From the NCBI GenBank assembly GCA_012845835.1, contig JABAKD010000012.1, forward strand, positions 6,353,344 through 6,417,343: a DNA stretch of 64,000 nt. Reading direction: 5' to 3'. The notes beneath the pieces were generated by a model. That model was not told the origin of the DNA. It did no database searches and saw nothing but the letters and a program-made list of their open reading frames with translations. This document shows, in pieces, positions 1 to 9,480 of the stretch. The translations under genes and the position numbers were made by a program. Each line of letters starts with the position of its first letter. Position 1 is the first letter of the stretch. The DNA comes from Undaria pinnatifida. Lineage: Eukaryota; Sar; Phaeophyceae; Laminariales; Alariaceae.

Positions 1-462
1 TTGGAGATCTCACGGTTCGGATCGTCTCGGGCCATCAGAGCCAACTACAACGCAGGCGGACAATTTTCACTTTCCTATTTCAAGTCTCTAGTCTAGACTA
101 ATGTTAATGCCTGCGTGCGGCTTTCCTATTTTATAACTAATTTTCAAGGACGTCATCAGCCGTAAGTTTGACGAATTTCGGGTCAATACTCATCTTTGCA
201 AGCTGCGTTGTTGGTACTCCTAATATACTATGTGAGTGAGTTTTTATTGGGAGGTGTCTTATTTTTTGTCCACTATAATGGTAAGTGTTTATCCTTTAGG
301 TGGGGAATTTTGAGGGTAAAACATCACATCTATTTTATAAATGTTTTACTACTGTAGTTTCCACTATATATACTACTTTATCATATATCTATGGTAGGCG
401 GTTTACTTTGTTTTTCTCCCCCCGGTTTTAATATCGGGAAGAGTACGAATACAGAATATTAT
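1..462. other. non-coding repeat-derived flank
   Basis: No coding signal is visible on either strand. The stretch is AT-rich and contains one degenerate copy (about 145-236) of an interspersed repeat called family C here. Its core reads CAGCTGTGAG, then a short spacer, then TTTGCAAGCTG, and it recurs about eleven times in the window. The rest is unassigned. Confidence 0.6.
145..236 (+). repeat. family C interspersed repeat, degenerate copy
   Basis: It matches the family C core (CAGCYGTGAG, TTYGACGAATTT, ACTCATCTTTGCAAGCTGCG). Other copies lie at 478-590, 1985-2040, 10696-10815, 16627-16740(-), 29150-29235, 29622-29682(-), 45965-46045, 53605-53695(-) and 63893-63970. Family type is unknown; no ends or target-site duplications could be fixed. 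Confidence 0.6.
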
Positions 463-601
463 GAAAATTAAAATACACTCCAGCTGTGAGATCGAATATT
501 TTGTCGAAACTCATCTTTGCAAGCTGTGTGTGATACTCCGATCGCGCGTATTATTACGGGTTGTGTGTCCTCATTAAGGATATAGGTCGGCGACTCCCCT
601 T
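463..601 (+). repeat. family C composite, left half, split by the 602-1683 insertion
   Basis: This segment and 1684-1835 together match, without a gap, the uninterrupted stretch 10684-10960. The later copy is therefore an empty-site homologue that dates the insertion between them. The matching left part ends in CTCCCCTT and the right part resumes with CCTTGCAACT. Confidence 0.85.
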
Positions 602-954
602 TGTTATAGAGTGTCAGTATAGCTGGCAATAGATTCGGTAGGATAGTCCGCAGAGTTATAGTCTATTGGCCACAAGAAGGTTCTCTTAAACGGAATATTC
701 TGAGTGAAGCGGATAACCCGTAGAATATAGCTAGTTTGTACCACAAGAGCGTTCTCGGAAATGGAACGCTCCTCCTCTGGACAAGATAGATAGAAGTAAG
801 CGCGTTAAGCGCTTATGGGAACATAGGACATCCAGGAGAACGTTCCTTGTACGTTCCATAGGTAAAGGTCCGGAAGAGAGCACAGCAGCAAAGCTGGGGT
901 GAAGCGAACTCTGTGAGCTTCACGCCACCCCCGTGCTCCTCCTCCTCCTCCTCC

Positions 955-1111
955 TCCTTCTCCTCCTCTTCCTCTTCCTGTCTCCTCGAGCTTGTCATAG
1001 CTCAACGCCAATAATGAGAAATCAATAAAGAAGAACCGGTGCTGTCTCCAAGCGAAGCTGATACCCCTGCGTCCCTTCCCTCCCACCTTCCGGTACCACG
1101 ACACCTTCACA
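955..1111 (+). repeat. LTR-like direct repeat A (R-U5 part)
   Basis: It is 157 bp long, near-identical to 1527-1683 (two differences seen), carries CAATAAAG and ends CTTCACA. A pyrimidine run (CTCCTCCTC) precedes it. If 602 is the LTR start, this is the right-hand part of a roughly 510-bp 5' LTR. Confidence 0.7.
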
Positions 1112-1113
1112 AA

Positions 1114-1176
1114 TGGCGTCGTCGGCAGGACACGAACCTGCGCGTGAAATCACAATGGGTTTCCAATCCATTCCCT
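1114..1176 (-). pseudogene. tRNA-Ser 3'-half copy (extended primer-binding site)
   Basis: On the minus strand this is the 3' part of the tRNA-Ser found complete at 1446-1526, including an encoded CCA, but it breaks off in the D-arm region and has one T-arm change (GACTCGAACC is altered to GACACGAACC). It lies 2 bp after an LTR-like repeat, the standard place of a primer-binding site. The match is far longer than the usual 8-18 nt. Confidence 0.7.
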
Positions 1177-1445
1177 AAAGAGTGAGCTTCACCCCACCCC
1201 CGTGCTCTCACTACCTGCTCTACCAGCTCTACCTGCTATACTTGCTCTGCCCTGCACTACCGTGTGCCAAGGGCCTGTGTTGTCTGTCTTTTAGAGTCCA
1301 ATGAAGAGGAAATAATGTATAAGCTTTTGAGTCTATCCAGCGAGCCATGAGGAGAGACCAAACAAGGGCACCGGAACCCATGAGGAGCACGCTTCCCAAC
1401 ACCGACCAACCACGCATCCCCCACTCGGAGTACCACCACAATTGG

Positions 1446-1526
1446 CGTCGTCGGCAGGACTCGAACCTGCGCGTGAAATCACAATGGGTTTCCAATCCAT
1501 TCCCTTAACCACTCGGGCACGACGAC
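1446..1526 (-). tRNA. tRNA-Ser (anticodon GGA), CCA encoded
   Basis: The minus strand folds as a class II tRNA. The 7-bp acceptor is GTCGTCG with CGACGAC, the T-arm is GCAGG-TTCGAGT-CCTGC, and the loop TTGGAAA places GGA at the anticodon (UCC codons); a variable arm is present. The three bases after the discriminator (1443-1445) read CCA, which eukaryotic nuclear tRNA genes normally lack. This and the repeat abutting it suggest a reverse-transcribed copy of mature tRNA. No T-run terminator follows closely. It may be transcribable through its internal A and B boxes, but whether it functions is unknown. Confidence 0.6.
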
Positions 1527-1683
1527 TCCTTCTCCTCCTCTTCCTCTTCCTGTCTCCTCGAGCTTGTCATAGCTCAACGTCAATAATGAGAAATCAATAA
1601 AGAAGAACCGGTGCTGTCTCCAAGCGAAGCTGATACCCCTGCGTCCCTTCCCTCCCACCTTCCGGTACCACGACGCCTTCACA
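1527..1683 (+). repeat. LTR-like direct repeat B (R-U5 part)
   Basis: Second copy of the 157-bp repeat. Its left end is joined exactly to the 5' end of the antisense tRNA-Ser (1526/1527). Its right end (CTTCACA) is the insertion boundary next to the CCTT duplication. Confidence 0.7.
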
Positions 1684-1984
1684 CCTTGCAACTAAAGCGT
1701 AGCTATCAGGGTCAACAGGGTGATGTTAGGCAGTCTGTGCGCGGAAACTATTAAACCCGTTTCTGAGGGGGACAAAATCTGACAGCTGTGGAAGGAAGTG
1801 CATCAGTTTATCAAGCGAATCCTGAATATTATAAGTTATCTATATGTTGCTACTTAATACAGCATTCAAGAATTAAAGCCATCTACTCCCACCCCCAAAA
1901 GGATTAAAAACTCTGTGGGACACGAACCCACGGTTCCAAATTGATACGCTGTCACTCTAATATTTAAATACATATATATATTTT

Positions 1985-2040
1985 CTGGACATCAGGTGTG
2001 AGTTCGACGAATTTTGAATCTGCTTGCTGATACTTGTACT
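1985..2040 (+). repeat. family C fragment
   Basis: Contains AGGTGTGAGTTCGACGAATT and a shortened right part. It lies in otherwise featureless AT-rich sequence before the copia element. Confidence 0.45.
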
Positions 2041-2412
2041 ATGCTATGTGGGTGAAATGTTTTCGGGAGGGGTTCTTTTCTTTTATAAACCTATTTATTT
2101 TCAGTCACCAAGACGGCTAGCGAGCGAAGCGAGCCCAATTTTAACAATGCATTTAGACCGGTTTTCATTATTAGGTCCATCGTCTTGTTGGGATCGCTTT
2201 GACTCACAGCGTTTCGTCGCTGTGTACACAGGCATCTTGTATAGTTGTATATTTAGATGGGGCCAGTCCAGCGACCTTACAGAGCGCTCTGCACGTGCGA
2301 GTATCAATAGACGTTATACTCGAGTTTGAAGCCGTGTGCCGTGCACCTTATTGGGCTCGTAGAAAGGAAAAACATACAAAATGTATGAATGCATGTATAT
2401 GGCGCATAAAAG

Positions 2413-2842
2413 TGTTCGATATAGCTTGTCTCAACGAACAAAGTAGGAACAACGATGGTCACGAAGGATCGTCCGACGGGGTATTGTCGGATTACCCGAC
2501 GGTGCATTGCGGAATATTATAGCATGGGAAGGACACGTGGAATAGTCCCGAAGGTCCTTGTAGACTGTTCCTGGAACCAATCTAGGAACACGTGGAAATA
2601 TGAGAATGTAGCACCTGTAGTATTTGGGAATTTGGGGCGTTGAGAATATTGCCTGGTGTGGAGCGAGATGGCTTCGCCCACTCGCCTCACTCCATCTCTT
2701 TCCCTCTTATCAGCATCCGGGACCAGCTAATAAAGACATCTATATACCATCTTCTTCACACTGTGTGTTGCAGTGAAGCTCGCGCCCTGAGACTGGGCTG
2801 CTGGGAGCACATTATTCTTCGCATAACCGATTTAATCCAACA
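2413..2842 (+). repeat. copia 5' LTR
   Basis: 430 bp, TG...CA ends, with CTAATAAAGA as the likely polyadenylation signal. It differs from the 3' LTR at two positions in the GATTACC/GGTGCAT region. Confidence 0.97.
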
Positions 2843-2873
2843 CGTTAACGTGCTTTACGTTTGAATCGGAACA

Positions 2874-5420
2874 ATGCCTGGAAGTGAGCATGACCAAGAG
2901 GAGGCCGGCTCACAAGAAGAAATGATGGTCTTGCTGAGATCATTGGTATCCCGACAAGATCGACTGGAACAGCGGATGGCCAGCGACCGGGGCCGTGGAG
3001 AGGCCCAGTCCAACCCTGGCAGGGAACGCCAAGATGGAGTCGTAACCGGTGGGAACTTGCAAGCCCCTGGTGGTGGTGTACACGTAGACGAGATTAGGTA
3101 TGACGAATCCGTTGAGAGTTCAGGTGTAAATGTAGGCCCTCGTGAATTCAGTAGTATAAAGCAGGCAGTCCCCAAATTCAGCGGTAAACCTGAGGAATTC
3201 CCCGTATGGAGTAAGCGGTTCGAACCGTTCGTATCGATGAGTGGGTGTTTGGGTTCTATGCTTACAGACATAGAGGTAGCTGTAGGTGACACAACCAAAG
3301 ACACGCAATACTTTATTTCGCAAGGTTTGAGCCGTCCACACATCAAGAATGCGCGGGTTGCATGGATATGTCTGACTGAGAGCATGACTGATACTGACCT
3401 ATTAGACAGAGTGTTTGCCAGGAAATCGCCAAGCGGTGCTTGGAGAATGCTTCGGGATTGGTTTCTTCCGAAATCAGTTGCCACACAGGTCAAATGGTCG
3501 GACGCGTTTGATGCAGTGAAAATGGAGAAGGGTGAGGAGCCCACGAAATTCTTCAGTCGCGTAGACAAGATTGTTGGTACTCTTGCTTCGCTTGGTGTGC
3601 CGAAATCAGAAGGAGAGGTGAACCGCAAACTGGTACGAGTTCTTACAGCTGACTACGAGATAGAACAACGCACGCTCTTGTACCGCGATGAAATCACCCG
3701 AGCTGAAATAGAGAGCATTGTCAGGCAGAGGCACCTGAGACTTCCCGTGTCAAAAGGAAAGAACGTGGGTCAGGCACTGTTTTCGAATGGTGCTGCCCGA
3801 GGTGGCCGCGGAGGTGGGCGTGGAGGTAACCGTGGAGGTGGTCGCGGATCCAACCGTAACAATGTTAGGTCGCGAAACAAGGAATCAGCGAATGCTGATG
3901 CTAGCCAGGGTAGCGAAGGTAGAGGCAGCCCCCCCACCCCCAAGCAGACCATCCCCCAATCAGAGTATGATAAGGTGAAGGGTAAGTGTATCCGTTGCTT
4001 GGAACCCGGGCACATGTGGTACCAGTGCAAGGCTCGTGTCACCCCGGCTTCGGAGAGGACGTCTGGCGAAGGTGCACAGGAACAGAACAACAGTGGTGAG
4101 ACTGTGTGCTGTCTTGCGAATGCTATGTTTAGCCGTAGTGATGACTCGTGTACTGAGGAAAGTAGTGAGAGCATAACAGAGAGCTTAGCTGAGAAATGGA
4201 TAGCAGACAGTGGTGCTTCATTTCACATGACTCATTCGGCTGACCTGTTGAGTGACGTACGACTGTGCGACGACAAGGTTAGGATCGGTGACAACCACCT
4301 GATCGACGTCGTGGGGTATGGCACGCTGACTGTAGTCTTCCCCGGAGATCTAACTGTTAAACTGTTAGATGTGGCATACATGCCGGACTTGGCGTTCAAT
4401 TTGTTTTCGCTAATGGCCGCGCATAAGCAGGGAGTAGGATTCATGACCGAGGATGAGGGCTTGTGCATTTCTCTTTTCGATGGACGGTTGAGATTCGAGG
4501 GTGATGGATCTAGTTACTCCAACTTCGCTTGCAGGATAGAGCCAGACAACGGCTATGTGCCGTTTCCCCTATTGACACCCGACCCCGCTGAGAACCGAGG
4601 GGAGACTGGTTGCGATTTTCCCCTGGCGTTTCCCGTGCTTGCCCCCGGCAGCGCTGCTTCTGCTGAGACTGCTGTAGATATCAACATCTTCCACTGCGTG
4701 CATGGCCACTCTAACGAACTACTGCTGAGAGAGACCGCAAAGGCACTTGGTGTAGAACTGTTAGGGACGCTAAGACCCTGTACTGGCTGTTCTATGGCGA
4801 AAGGTTACCGCAAACCAATCCCCAGCAGTACTAAGTCACGCGCGCCAGAGAAGTTGGGACGGGTCTTTGTTGATCTAAGTGGCCCTAAGAGGACCCCTTC
4901 TCTGTTGGGTAAGAGGTATGTCATGCTAGTGAAGGATGACTTCTCACGCTACGCCTGGGTATATTTTCTGAAGCACAAATCGGATGCAGCAGACGCGTTT
5001 AGGAAGTTTTTGGCTGATGTGCGCGCCGACGGTGTCCCCTCGAAGGTTGAGATTGTAAGGTCTGACAACGGTGGGGAATTCTTTGGTGGGGAGTTTGGAG
5101 AGGTGTGCAAACAGTTTTGCATCAAGCAGGAATTCACCAACGCGGACAGCCCAAAGCAGAACGGTGTTGTCGAGAGTGCGCTAGGCATCATTCAGAACGC
5201 AGCGCTTGCTGCGTGCATCCAAGCCCCTATCATTTTCCCGCTCGTTCAACTACCGCCGACTGAATCCCTGTGGGCGGAAGCGGTGCACTGGTCTTGTGAC
5301 GCCTTGAACCACACCGCAACCACTGCCAACCCCGGCAACAAGTCTCCGCATGAGATGTGGCATGGAGCTGCCGCACCTGCCTCGCCACACCCGTTCCTTC
5401 GCCCAGCGTACTGCCGCTGA
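2874..5420 (+). CDS. gag-pol: copia gag-protease-integrase, ends at premature TGA
   Basis: The ATG lies 31 bp after the 5' LTR. An N-terminal gag region is followed by an Arg/Gly-rich stretch (residues about 305-330) and a CCHC zinc knuckle, CIRCLEPGHMWYQC, from residue 372. The aspartic protease motif DSGAS is at about residue 445. The integrase HHCC zinc region (H-C-V-H-G-H to CTGC) is near residues 608-640, and the core shows VDLSGP and DNGGEF (D at about 731) and then KQNGVVESAL. The frame stops at TGA 5418-5420, shortly after the conserved SPHEMWHG motif, and continues in the same frame beyond it. The product copies and integrates the element from cytoplasmic virus-like particles. Confidence 0.93.
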   Translation: MPGSEHDQEEAGSQEEMMVLLRSLVSRQDRLEQRMASDRGRGEAQSNPGRERQDGVVTGGNLQAPGGGVHVDEIRYDESVESSGVNVGPREFSSIKQAVPKFSGKPEEFPVWSKRFEPFVSMSGCLGSMLTDIEVAVGDTTKDTQYFISQGLSRPHIKNARVAWICLTESMTDTDLLDRVFARKSPSGAWRMLRDWFLPKSVATQVKWSDAFDAVKMEKGEEPTKFFSRVDKIVGTLASLGVPKSEGEVNRKLVRVLTADYEIEQRTLLYRDEITRAEIESIVRQRHLRLPVSKGKNVGQALFSNGAARGGRGGGRGGNRGGGRGSNRNNVRSRNKESANADASQGSEGRGSPPTPKQTIPQSEYDKVKGKCIRCLEPGHMWYQCKARVTPASERTSGEGAQEQNNSGETVCCLANAMFSRSDDSCTEESSESITESLAEKWIADSGASFHMTHSADLLSDVRLCDDKVRIGDNHLIDVVGYGTLTVVFPGDLTVKLLDVAYMPDLAFNLFSLMAAHKQGVGFMTEDEGLCISLFDGRLRFEGDGSSYSNFACRIEPDNGYVPFPLLTPDPAENRGETGCDFPLAFPVLAPGSAASAETAVDINIFHCVHGHSNELLLRETAKALGVELLGTLRPCTGCSMAKGYRKPIPSSTKSRAPEKLGRVFVDLSGPKRTPSLLGKRYVMLVKDDFSRYAWVYFLKHKSDAADAFRKFLADVRADGVPSKVEIVRSDNGGEFFGGEFGEVCKQFCIKQEFTNADSPKQNGVVESALGIIQNAALAACIQAPIIFPLVQLPPTESLWAEAVHWSCDALNHTATTANPGNKSPHEMWHGAAAPASPHPFLRPAYCR

Positions 5421-7700
5421 AACCGCCCGTCCAAGTCGTCACCCCGGGCCGAGAGCTGCTTTTACCTCGGGCCGGGCATCGACCACCCAAGTGACTCTTT
5501 GCGGATGCTCACGCGGGGGAACAGGGTGGTGGAGACTCGAGATGTGACCTGGGAGGCAACGCTTGATGTGGGAGCGGTACTATCCCAGCTGCCGGAGGTA
5601 CCGGAACAGGGAGGGACGCAGGGGCTAGAAGATGCGCCAGAGCTGGGAGGGACGGAGGACTTTGTCTCCGCCCCAACGACTCCACTGCCGGTTTTGGGGA
5701 GGGGAATTCCTCACCAACTCCGTGCGGTGTCCCCGATGACGCCAGCGGTGTCTCCGATACCGCAAGCTGGCGACGAGTTTCGCGCCGAAGATGTGGAGCC
5801 GAACGATACATCAGCGGTCAGCAGCGAATTATCTGACAGCGACTCTTCGTCTCAGGATGGAAGCGACGCGTCGGCCTCTGACGATGAAGCTCCAACCCCC
5901 ACGGCGGTCCGGACTGCTGCACGCCAACTTGGAGCGCACATGTCAGGACCGGGCGATGGTGAAGAGATTCGGGAGGGACGTACGAGAGCGCAGACCAGGG
6001 CGCTCAATCGGGAAGCGGCAGCAGGACTGATTAGTGCGATCGGGCCCTGTGAAGGAGGCCGTGTGTTCCAGGCGCTACTGGCGGCGAATGAAGCGGAGTG
6101 TGAGAAGACGAAGTTGCCGGATTGCCTTGTCAAAGAGGCTGAACCGGAACCAACGTCATACACCGCAGCTCGTAAGTCGAAGCATTCGGACGTTTGGATG
6201 GACGCGATGAGATCGGAGTTTGATGGACTCGAAGCTGCTGGAACGTTTGTGGAGGTTTCTGAAATTCCCGCCAGTAACAATATCGTAGAGTCAAAGTGGC
6301 TCTTGAAGTGGAAGAGCGACGCGCACGGCATGATTGATAGAGCTAAGGCACGGTTGGTAGCTAAGGGCTATAGTCAGGTAGAGGGAGTTGACTACTTCGA
6401 GACTTTTGCCCCCACTGCCTCGACCACGTCTAACAGACTCATTGCAGCAATGGCGTGCAAGCTTGATTGGGACTTGAGACACTTGGACGTTGACCAGGCC
6501 TTTATTCAGGCAGAGTTGGATACCGAGATTTTCTTGAGACTTCCTCGCGGTTGTGGCGAGATGTCCGGTAAGGTAGTCCTACTCAACGAAGCCCTTTACG
6601 GGCTAAAGCAGAGTGGCCGCTCATGGTACAAGCTACTGTCGTCAACCCTAGTAGAGTGTGGGTTTGAGCAGTGCTTGGTAGACCCGTGCGTGTTTCGACT
6701 AATGTTGAATGACGCGGTTGTGGCGATGCTGGTGGTCCACGTGGACGACATCAAGATCGCAGCGACCAAGGGGGTGACGGATTCGGTAGTAGCTGATCTC
6801 AATAAGAGATTCCCTACAAAACATCTGGGCGAGGTTACGTGGTACATGGGTAGCGAGTACAGGAGGGATCGTGAGAAGGGAACCTTGGAGATTTCACAGA
6901 CTCAGTTCATCCGAAACGTTGTCGACCGTTTCGGTATCACTAAGACCAGCCCCATCCCCGCTTCACCGTCGTTGGACCTCAGGTACGTGAGTGATGAGGA
7001 ACCTGTGGTGGACGCGAATTTCCGTGAAATTGTGGGGAGTTTGATGTGGATTGCGAACCAGACGAGACCTGACATCTCAAACGCAGTGCGAGCGATTGCG
7101 CGGTCCTCGCACGATCCTAAGGAAGTACACGTCAAGGCTGCTAGGAAGGTTCTCGAGTACTTGAGCGCTACAGCCCACTTGGGCTTGACTTTCAGGAAAG
7201 AGAGTAAGTTGGGGGATGTACAGTTGGAATACGACCTAGAGACGTACGTAGACGCAGACTACGCCCACAAGGCCGAGGACAGGCGTTCGGTATCTGGTGT
7301 AGCTGTTTGCTGCGGAGGAACGCTCGTATCTTGGTTTTCTAGGACGCAGAAATGCGTTACGCTCTCCACCACTGAGGCCGAGCACGTAGCGATGGCCGAC
7401 GGGGTGAAGGAGGCCCTGTACGTGCGAGGAGTCTTGGTTTTCTTGATGCCTAGTCTTGGATCGCCGAGCATTGGAGTGTTTGAAGACAACAAAGGGGCGA
7501 TTGACTTGGCCAAAAACCCACTGAGTTCGTCAAACAGCAAGCACATCGATGTGAGGTACCACTTCCTGCGCGAGTTGGTGGGAAAAGGAGATTTATGCGT
7601 CAAGTACTTAAGGACAGAGGATCAACATGCGGACATTCTCACCAAGGCGATTGCTCGTGAGAGTTTTGAGAAACACCGTGACTTTTTGTTGGGGATATAA
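5421..7700 (+). CDS. pol: copia pol remainder: integrase C-terminus, RT, RNase H
   Basis: It is in frame with the upstream gag-integrase and follows directly after the TGA. It opens with the integrase C-terminal copia motif (CFYLG, VVETRDVTWE). An acidic Ser-rich linker leads into RT with ALYGLKQSGRSWY and the catalytic box HVDD (6738-6749) in place of the common YVDD. RNase H follows with DADYA, TTEAEH and EDNKGA, then HIDVRYHFLRE and LTKAIAR near the C-terminus. It ends at TAA 7698-7700, 76 bp before the 3' LTR. Expression needs readthrough of the TGA, or the copy is dead. An internal start at 5503 is possible but would not give a full Pol. Confidence 0.92.
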   Translation, partial: NRPSKSSPRAESCFYLGPGIDHPSDSLRMLTRGNRVVETRDVTWEATLDVGAVLSQLPEVPEQGGTQGLEDAPELGGTEDFVSAPTTPLPVLGRGIPHQLRAVSPMTPAVSPIPQAGDEFRAEDVEPNDTSAVSSELSDSDSSSQDGSDASASDDEAPTPTAVRTAARQLGAHMSGPGDGEEIREGRTRAQTRALNREAAAGLISAIGPCEGGRVFQALLAANEAECEKTKLPDCLVKEAEPEPTSYTAARKSKHSDVWMDAMRSEFDGLEAAGTFVEVSEIPASNNIVESKWLLKWKSDAHGMIDRAKARLVAKGYSQVEGVDYFETFAPTASTTSNRLIAAMACKLDWDLRHLDVDQAFIQAELDTEIFLRLPRGCGEMSGKVVLLNEALYGLKQSGRSWYKLLSSTLVECGFEQCLVDPCVFRLMLNDAVVAMLVVHVDDIKIAATKGVTDSVVADLNKRFPTKHLGEVTWYMGSEYRRDREKGTLEISQTQFIRNVVDRFGITKTSPIPASPSLDLRYVSDEEPVVDANFREIVGSLMWIANQTRPDISNAVRAIARSSHDPKEVHVKAARKVLEYLSATAHLGLTFRKESKLGDVQLEYDLETYVDADYAHKAEDRRSVSGVAVCCGGTLVSWFSRTQKCVTLSTTEAEHVAMADGVKEALYVRGVLVFLMPSLGSPSIGVFEDNKGAIDLAKNPLSSSNSKHIDVRYHFLRELVGKGDLCVKYLRTEDQHADILTKAIARESFEKHRDFLLGI

Positions 7701-7776
7701 GTTTTCCGTCGTAAATTGCTTTTGGGAGTTGCCAGTGCTGTTGGAGGCTTGTTAGTTGATCCAGCGCCAGGGAGGG

Positions 7777-8206
7777 TGTTCGATATAGCTTGTCTCAACG
7801 AACAAAGTAGGAACAACGATGGTCACGAAGGATCGTCCGACGGGGTATTGTCGGATTACCAGACGGTGCATAGCGGAATATTATAGCATGGGAAGGACAC
7901 GTGGAATAGTCCCGAAGGTCCTTGTAGACTGTTCCTGGAACCAATCTAGGAACACGTGGAAATATGAGAATGTAGCACCTGTAGTATTTGGGAATTTGGG
8001 GCGTTGAGAATATTGCCTGGTGTGGAGCGAGATGGCTTCGCCCACTCGCCTCACTCCATCTCTTTCCCTCTTATCAGCATCCGGGACCAGCTAATAAAGA
8101 CATCTATATACCATCTTCTTCACACTGTGTGTTGCAGTGAAGCTCGCGCCCTGAGACTGGGCTGCTGGGAGCACATTATTCTTCGCATAACCGATTTAAT
8201 CCAACA
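7777..8206 (+). repeat. copia 3' LTR
   Basis: 430 bp, identical to the 5' LTR except for two substitutions. It is followed by the AAAAG target duplication. Confidence 0.97.
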
Positions 8207-8211
8207 AAAAG

Positions 8212-8939
8212 CTCAACCTCACAACCCAGCCCGGCTATGATACGGCAGACCTGGTACCACGCAGCATACCTACATACCATATATCATTGCCCTCCGACAA
8301 TGTAGCGTAGATGTCGTTCGGATATAATAAGTAGAATATCCTTTCATAAGGCAGTGAGATGATGAACTGTACAGTGGCAGTAATCTCACTTGCATGTTGT
8401 ATGTGAACGACGAGTGGCCAATGTTTTTCGTATGACCAGCGGAGGGGTTGCGCAGGGGGCGGGACTCCAGCGGAGGCTTTGCCCAACATACCCTCCCTCC
8501 CCTCAATCAATGAACAAGTGTGCGTCTTTCGTGTTTGTCTCCAGTATTTCAACCTTCGCTCGGCTCCACAGGAAGTGGGCTAACTGACTTACCCTTTGTT
8601 CCTCGCCGATTTACTCTCCCCAGCCCCCTCGTCACTCACCCATGTGTCCATAACTACAACGAAGACTACGAGACAACAAAAACTAGCTCTAATTTTTGTG
8701 ATTGGTCTTTGTATCCCCGCCGGAGATCTGGAGGTGATTTTGCCGCAGGCGATCAGGTGCTAAAAACTTGATTCATTACAGTACTACATACTAAACAGGC
8801 ATGTTTAGTAAAATTGCACTATCGCGAAATATAACGAACTCTTCATGGCGAGAAGTGCGGCAAGCACTCCCAACCTGGTCCGCCCGTACGAGCACTTCTC
8901 CACACGCGTCTGTCTGCAGACAGACAAACATGCGGCATG
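8212..8939. other. intergenic, nothing recognised
   Basis: Short frames only, with no domain-like translation. It separates the copia element from the Fanzor relic. Confidence 0.5.
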
Positions 8940-9480
8940 CTACGCCCGAATTTGCCTACTCAGCGGAGCGTCCCGCTGGTAAGTTCTCGTGAACTTCTCG
9001 GATCTCTGACCTTGGTGCGAGTTCTGGCGAATGAAAACAGCGAAGATGCTGCGACAAGCGTTGACATCCAGATTCTACACGCATGCACAGCTCGTTGCTT
9101 TACAACAGCGTACCGCGTGGATCGGTTTGTTGTGCTTGTCCCGCATCGGTTCGGGCACCTCGTTGCACCTAGAGCACAACTTGGAGGTTTAGTCCTCGTT
9201 CACCGCCCTGAACTCTACACTGCGTACTCCTCCACAGTGCCCTGTCCCAATCTCAACCCTCTTCTCAACTTCCCGCCGCATAGTTTTCACCGGGCCCGGG
9301 AATCGACCCCTGGTCACGAAAAAAGCGTCGCCATACGCGACAACCACGGCCCTCTCGTCATCCTCGAACTTGTGATGTATAATTCGATCGCAGATGTTCC
9401 TGAGAACCCTCTGTCGAAGGCCGTACTGCCTGAATCATATCGCCCGAATGTTGTTGCTAGTTGCTACTCTAATCCTCCAC
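8940..9480 (-). pseudogene. decayed Fanzor/TnpB-like nuclease, C-terminal part
   Basis: Read on the minus strand in one frame, the conserved 3' half of a eukaryotic TnpB homologue appears. In order these are FRQYGLRQRVLRNICDRI, then VVVAYGDAFF (9319-9350), then GPVKTMRREVEKR, then TSKLCSRCNE (the first CxxC of the zinc ribbon, ending 9188), then HAVRCCKATSC, and finally NLDVNACRSI, which keeps the last RuvC Asp (9066-9068). Three in-frame stops break it: TGA 9435-9437, TAA 9189-9191 and TAG 9075-9077. A frameshift near 9460 separates a further upstream piece (DFLKYVNKL). Active Fanzors are RNA-guided DNA nucleases carried by transposons; this copy cannot encode one. The N-terminal half and any guide-RNA scaffold were not found. 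Confidence 0.75.

Larger units (their letters stand above)
602..1683. mobile_element. aberrant LTR-retroelement insertion with tRNA-Ser primer sequence
   Basis: The insert starts TGTTATAG, ends CTTCACA and is flanked by the 4-bp duplication CCTT (598-601 and 1684-1687). A repeat homologue at 10.7-10.96 kb shows the empty site. Two 157-bp direct repeats (955-1111 and 1527-1683) differ at two positions and each ends in CA. The first is followed by AA and then TGG at 1114, complementary to the 3' CCA of tRNA-Ser, as a primer-binding site should be. Each repeat has an AATAAA signal, fitting R-U5 of an LTR. A complete tRNA-Ser, antisense to the plus strand, directly abuts the second repeat. There is no coding capacity, so the insert resembles a TRIM or an aberrant cDNA integrant. 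No U3 precedes the second repeat. Confidence 0.7.
2413..8206 (+). mobile_element. Ty1/copia LTR retrotransposon, nearly intact
   Basis: It has 430-bp LTRs (2413-2842 and 7777-8206), each running TGTTCGATAT...AATCCAACA, and a perfect 5-bp target duplication AAAAG at 2408-2412 and 8207-8211. I see two differences between the LTRs, so insertion was recent. A polypurine tract (CAGGGAGGG) ends at 7776. Gag, protease, integrase, RT and RNase H lie in copia order in one frame, 2874-7700, interrupted by one TGA at 5418-5420. The sequence after the 5' LTR (CGTTAACGTG) lacks the usual TGG start of a primer-binding site, so the primer is not recognised. Confidence 0.97.
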
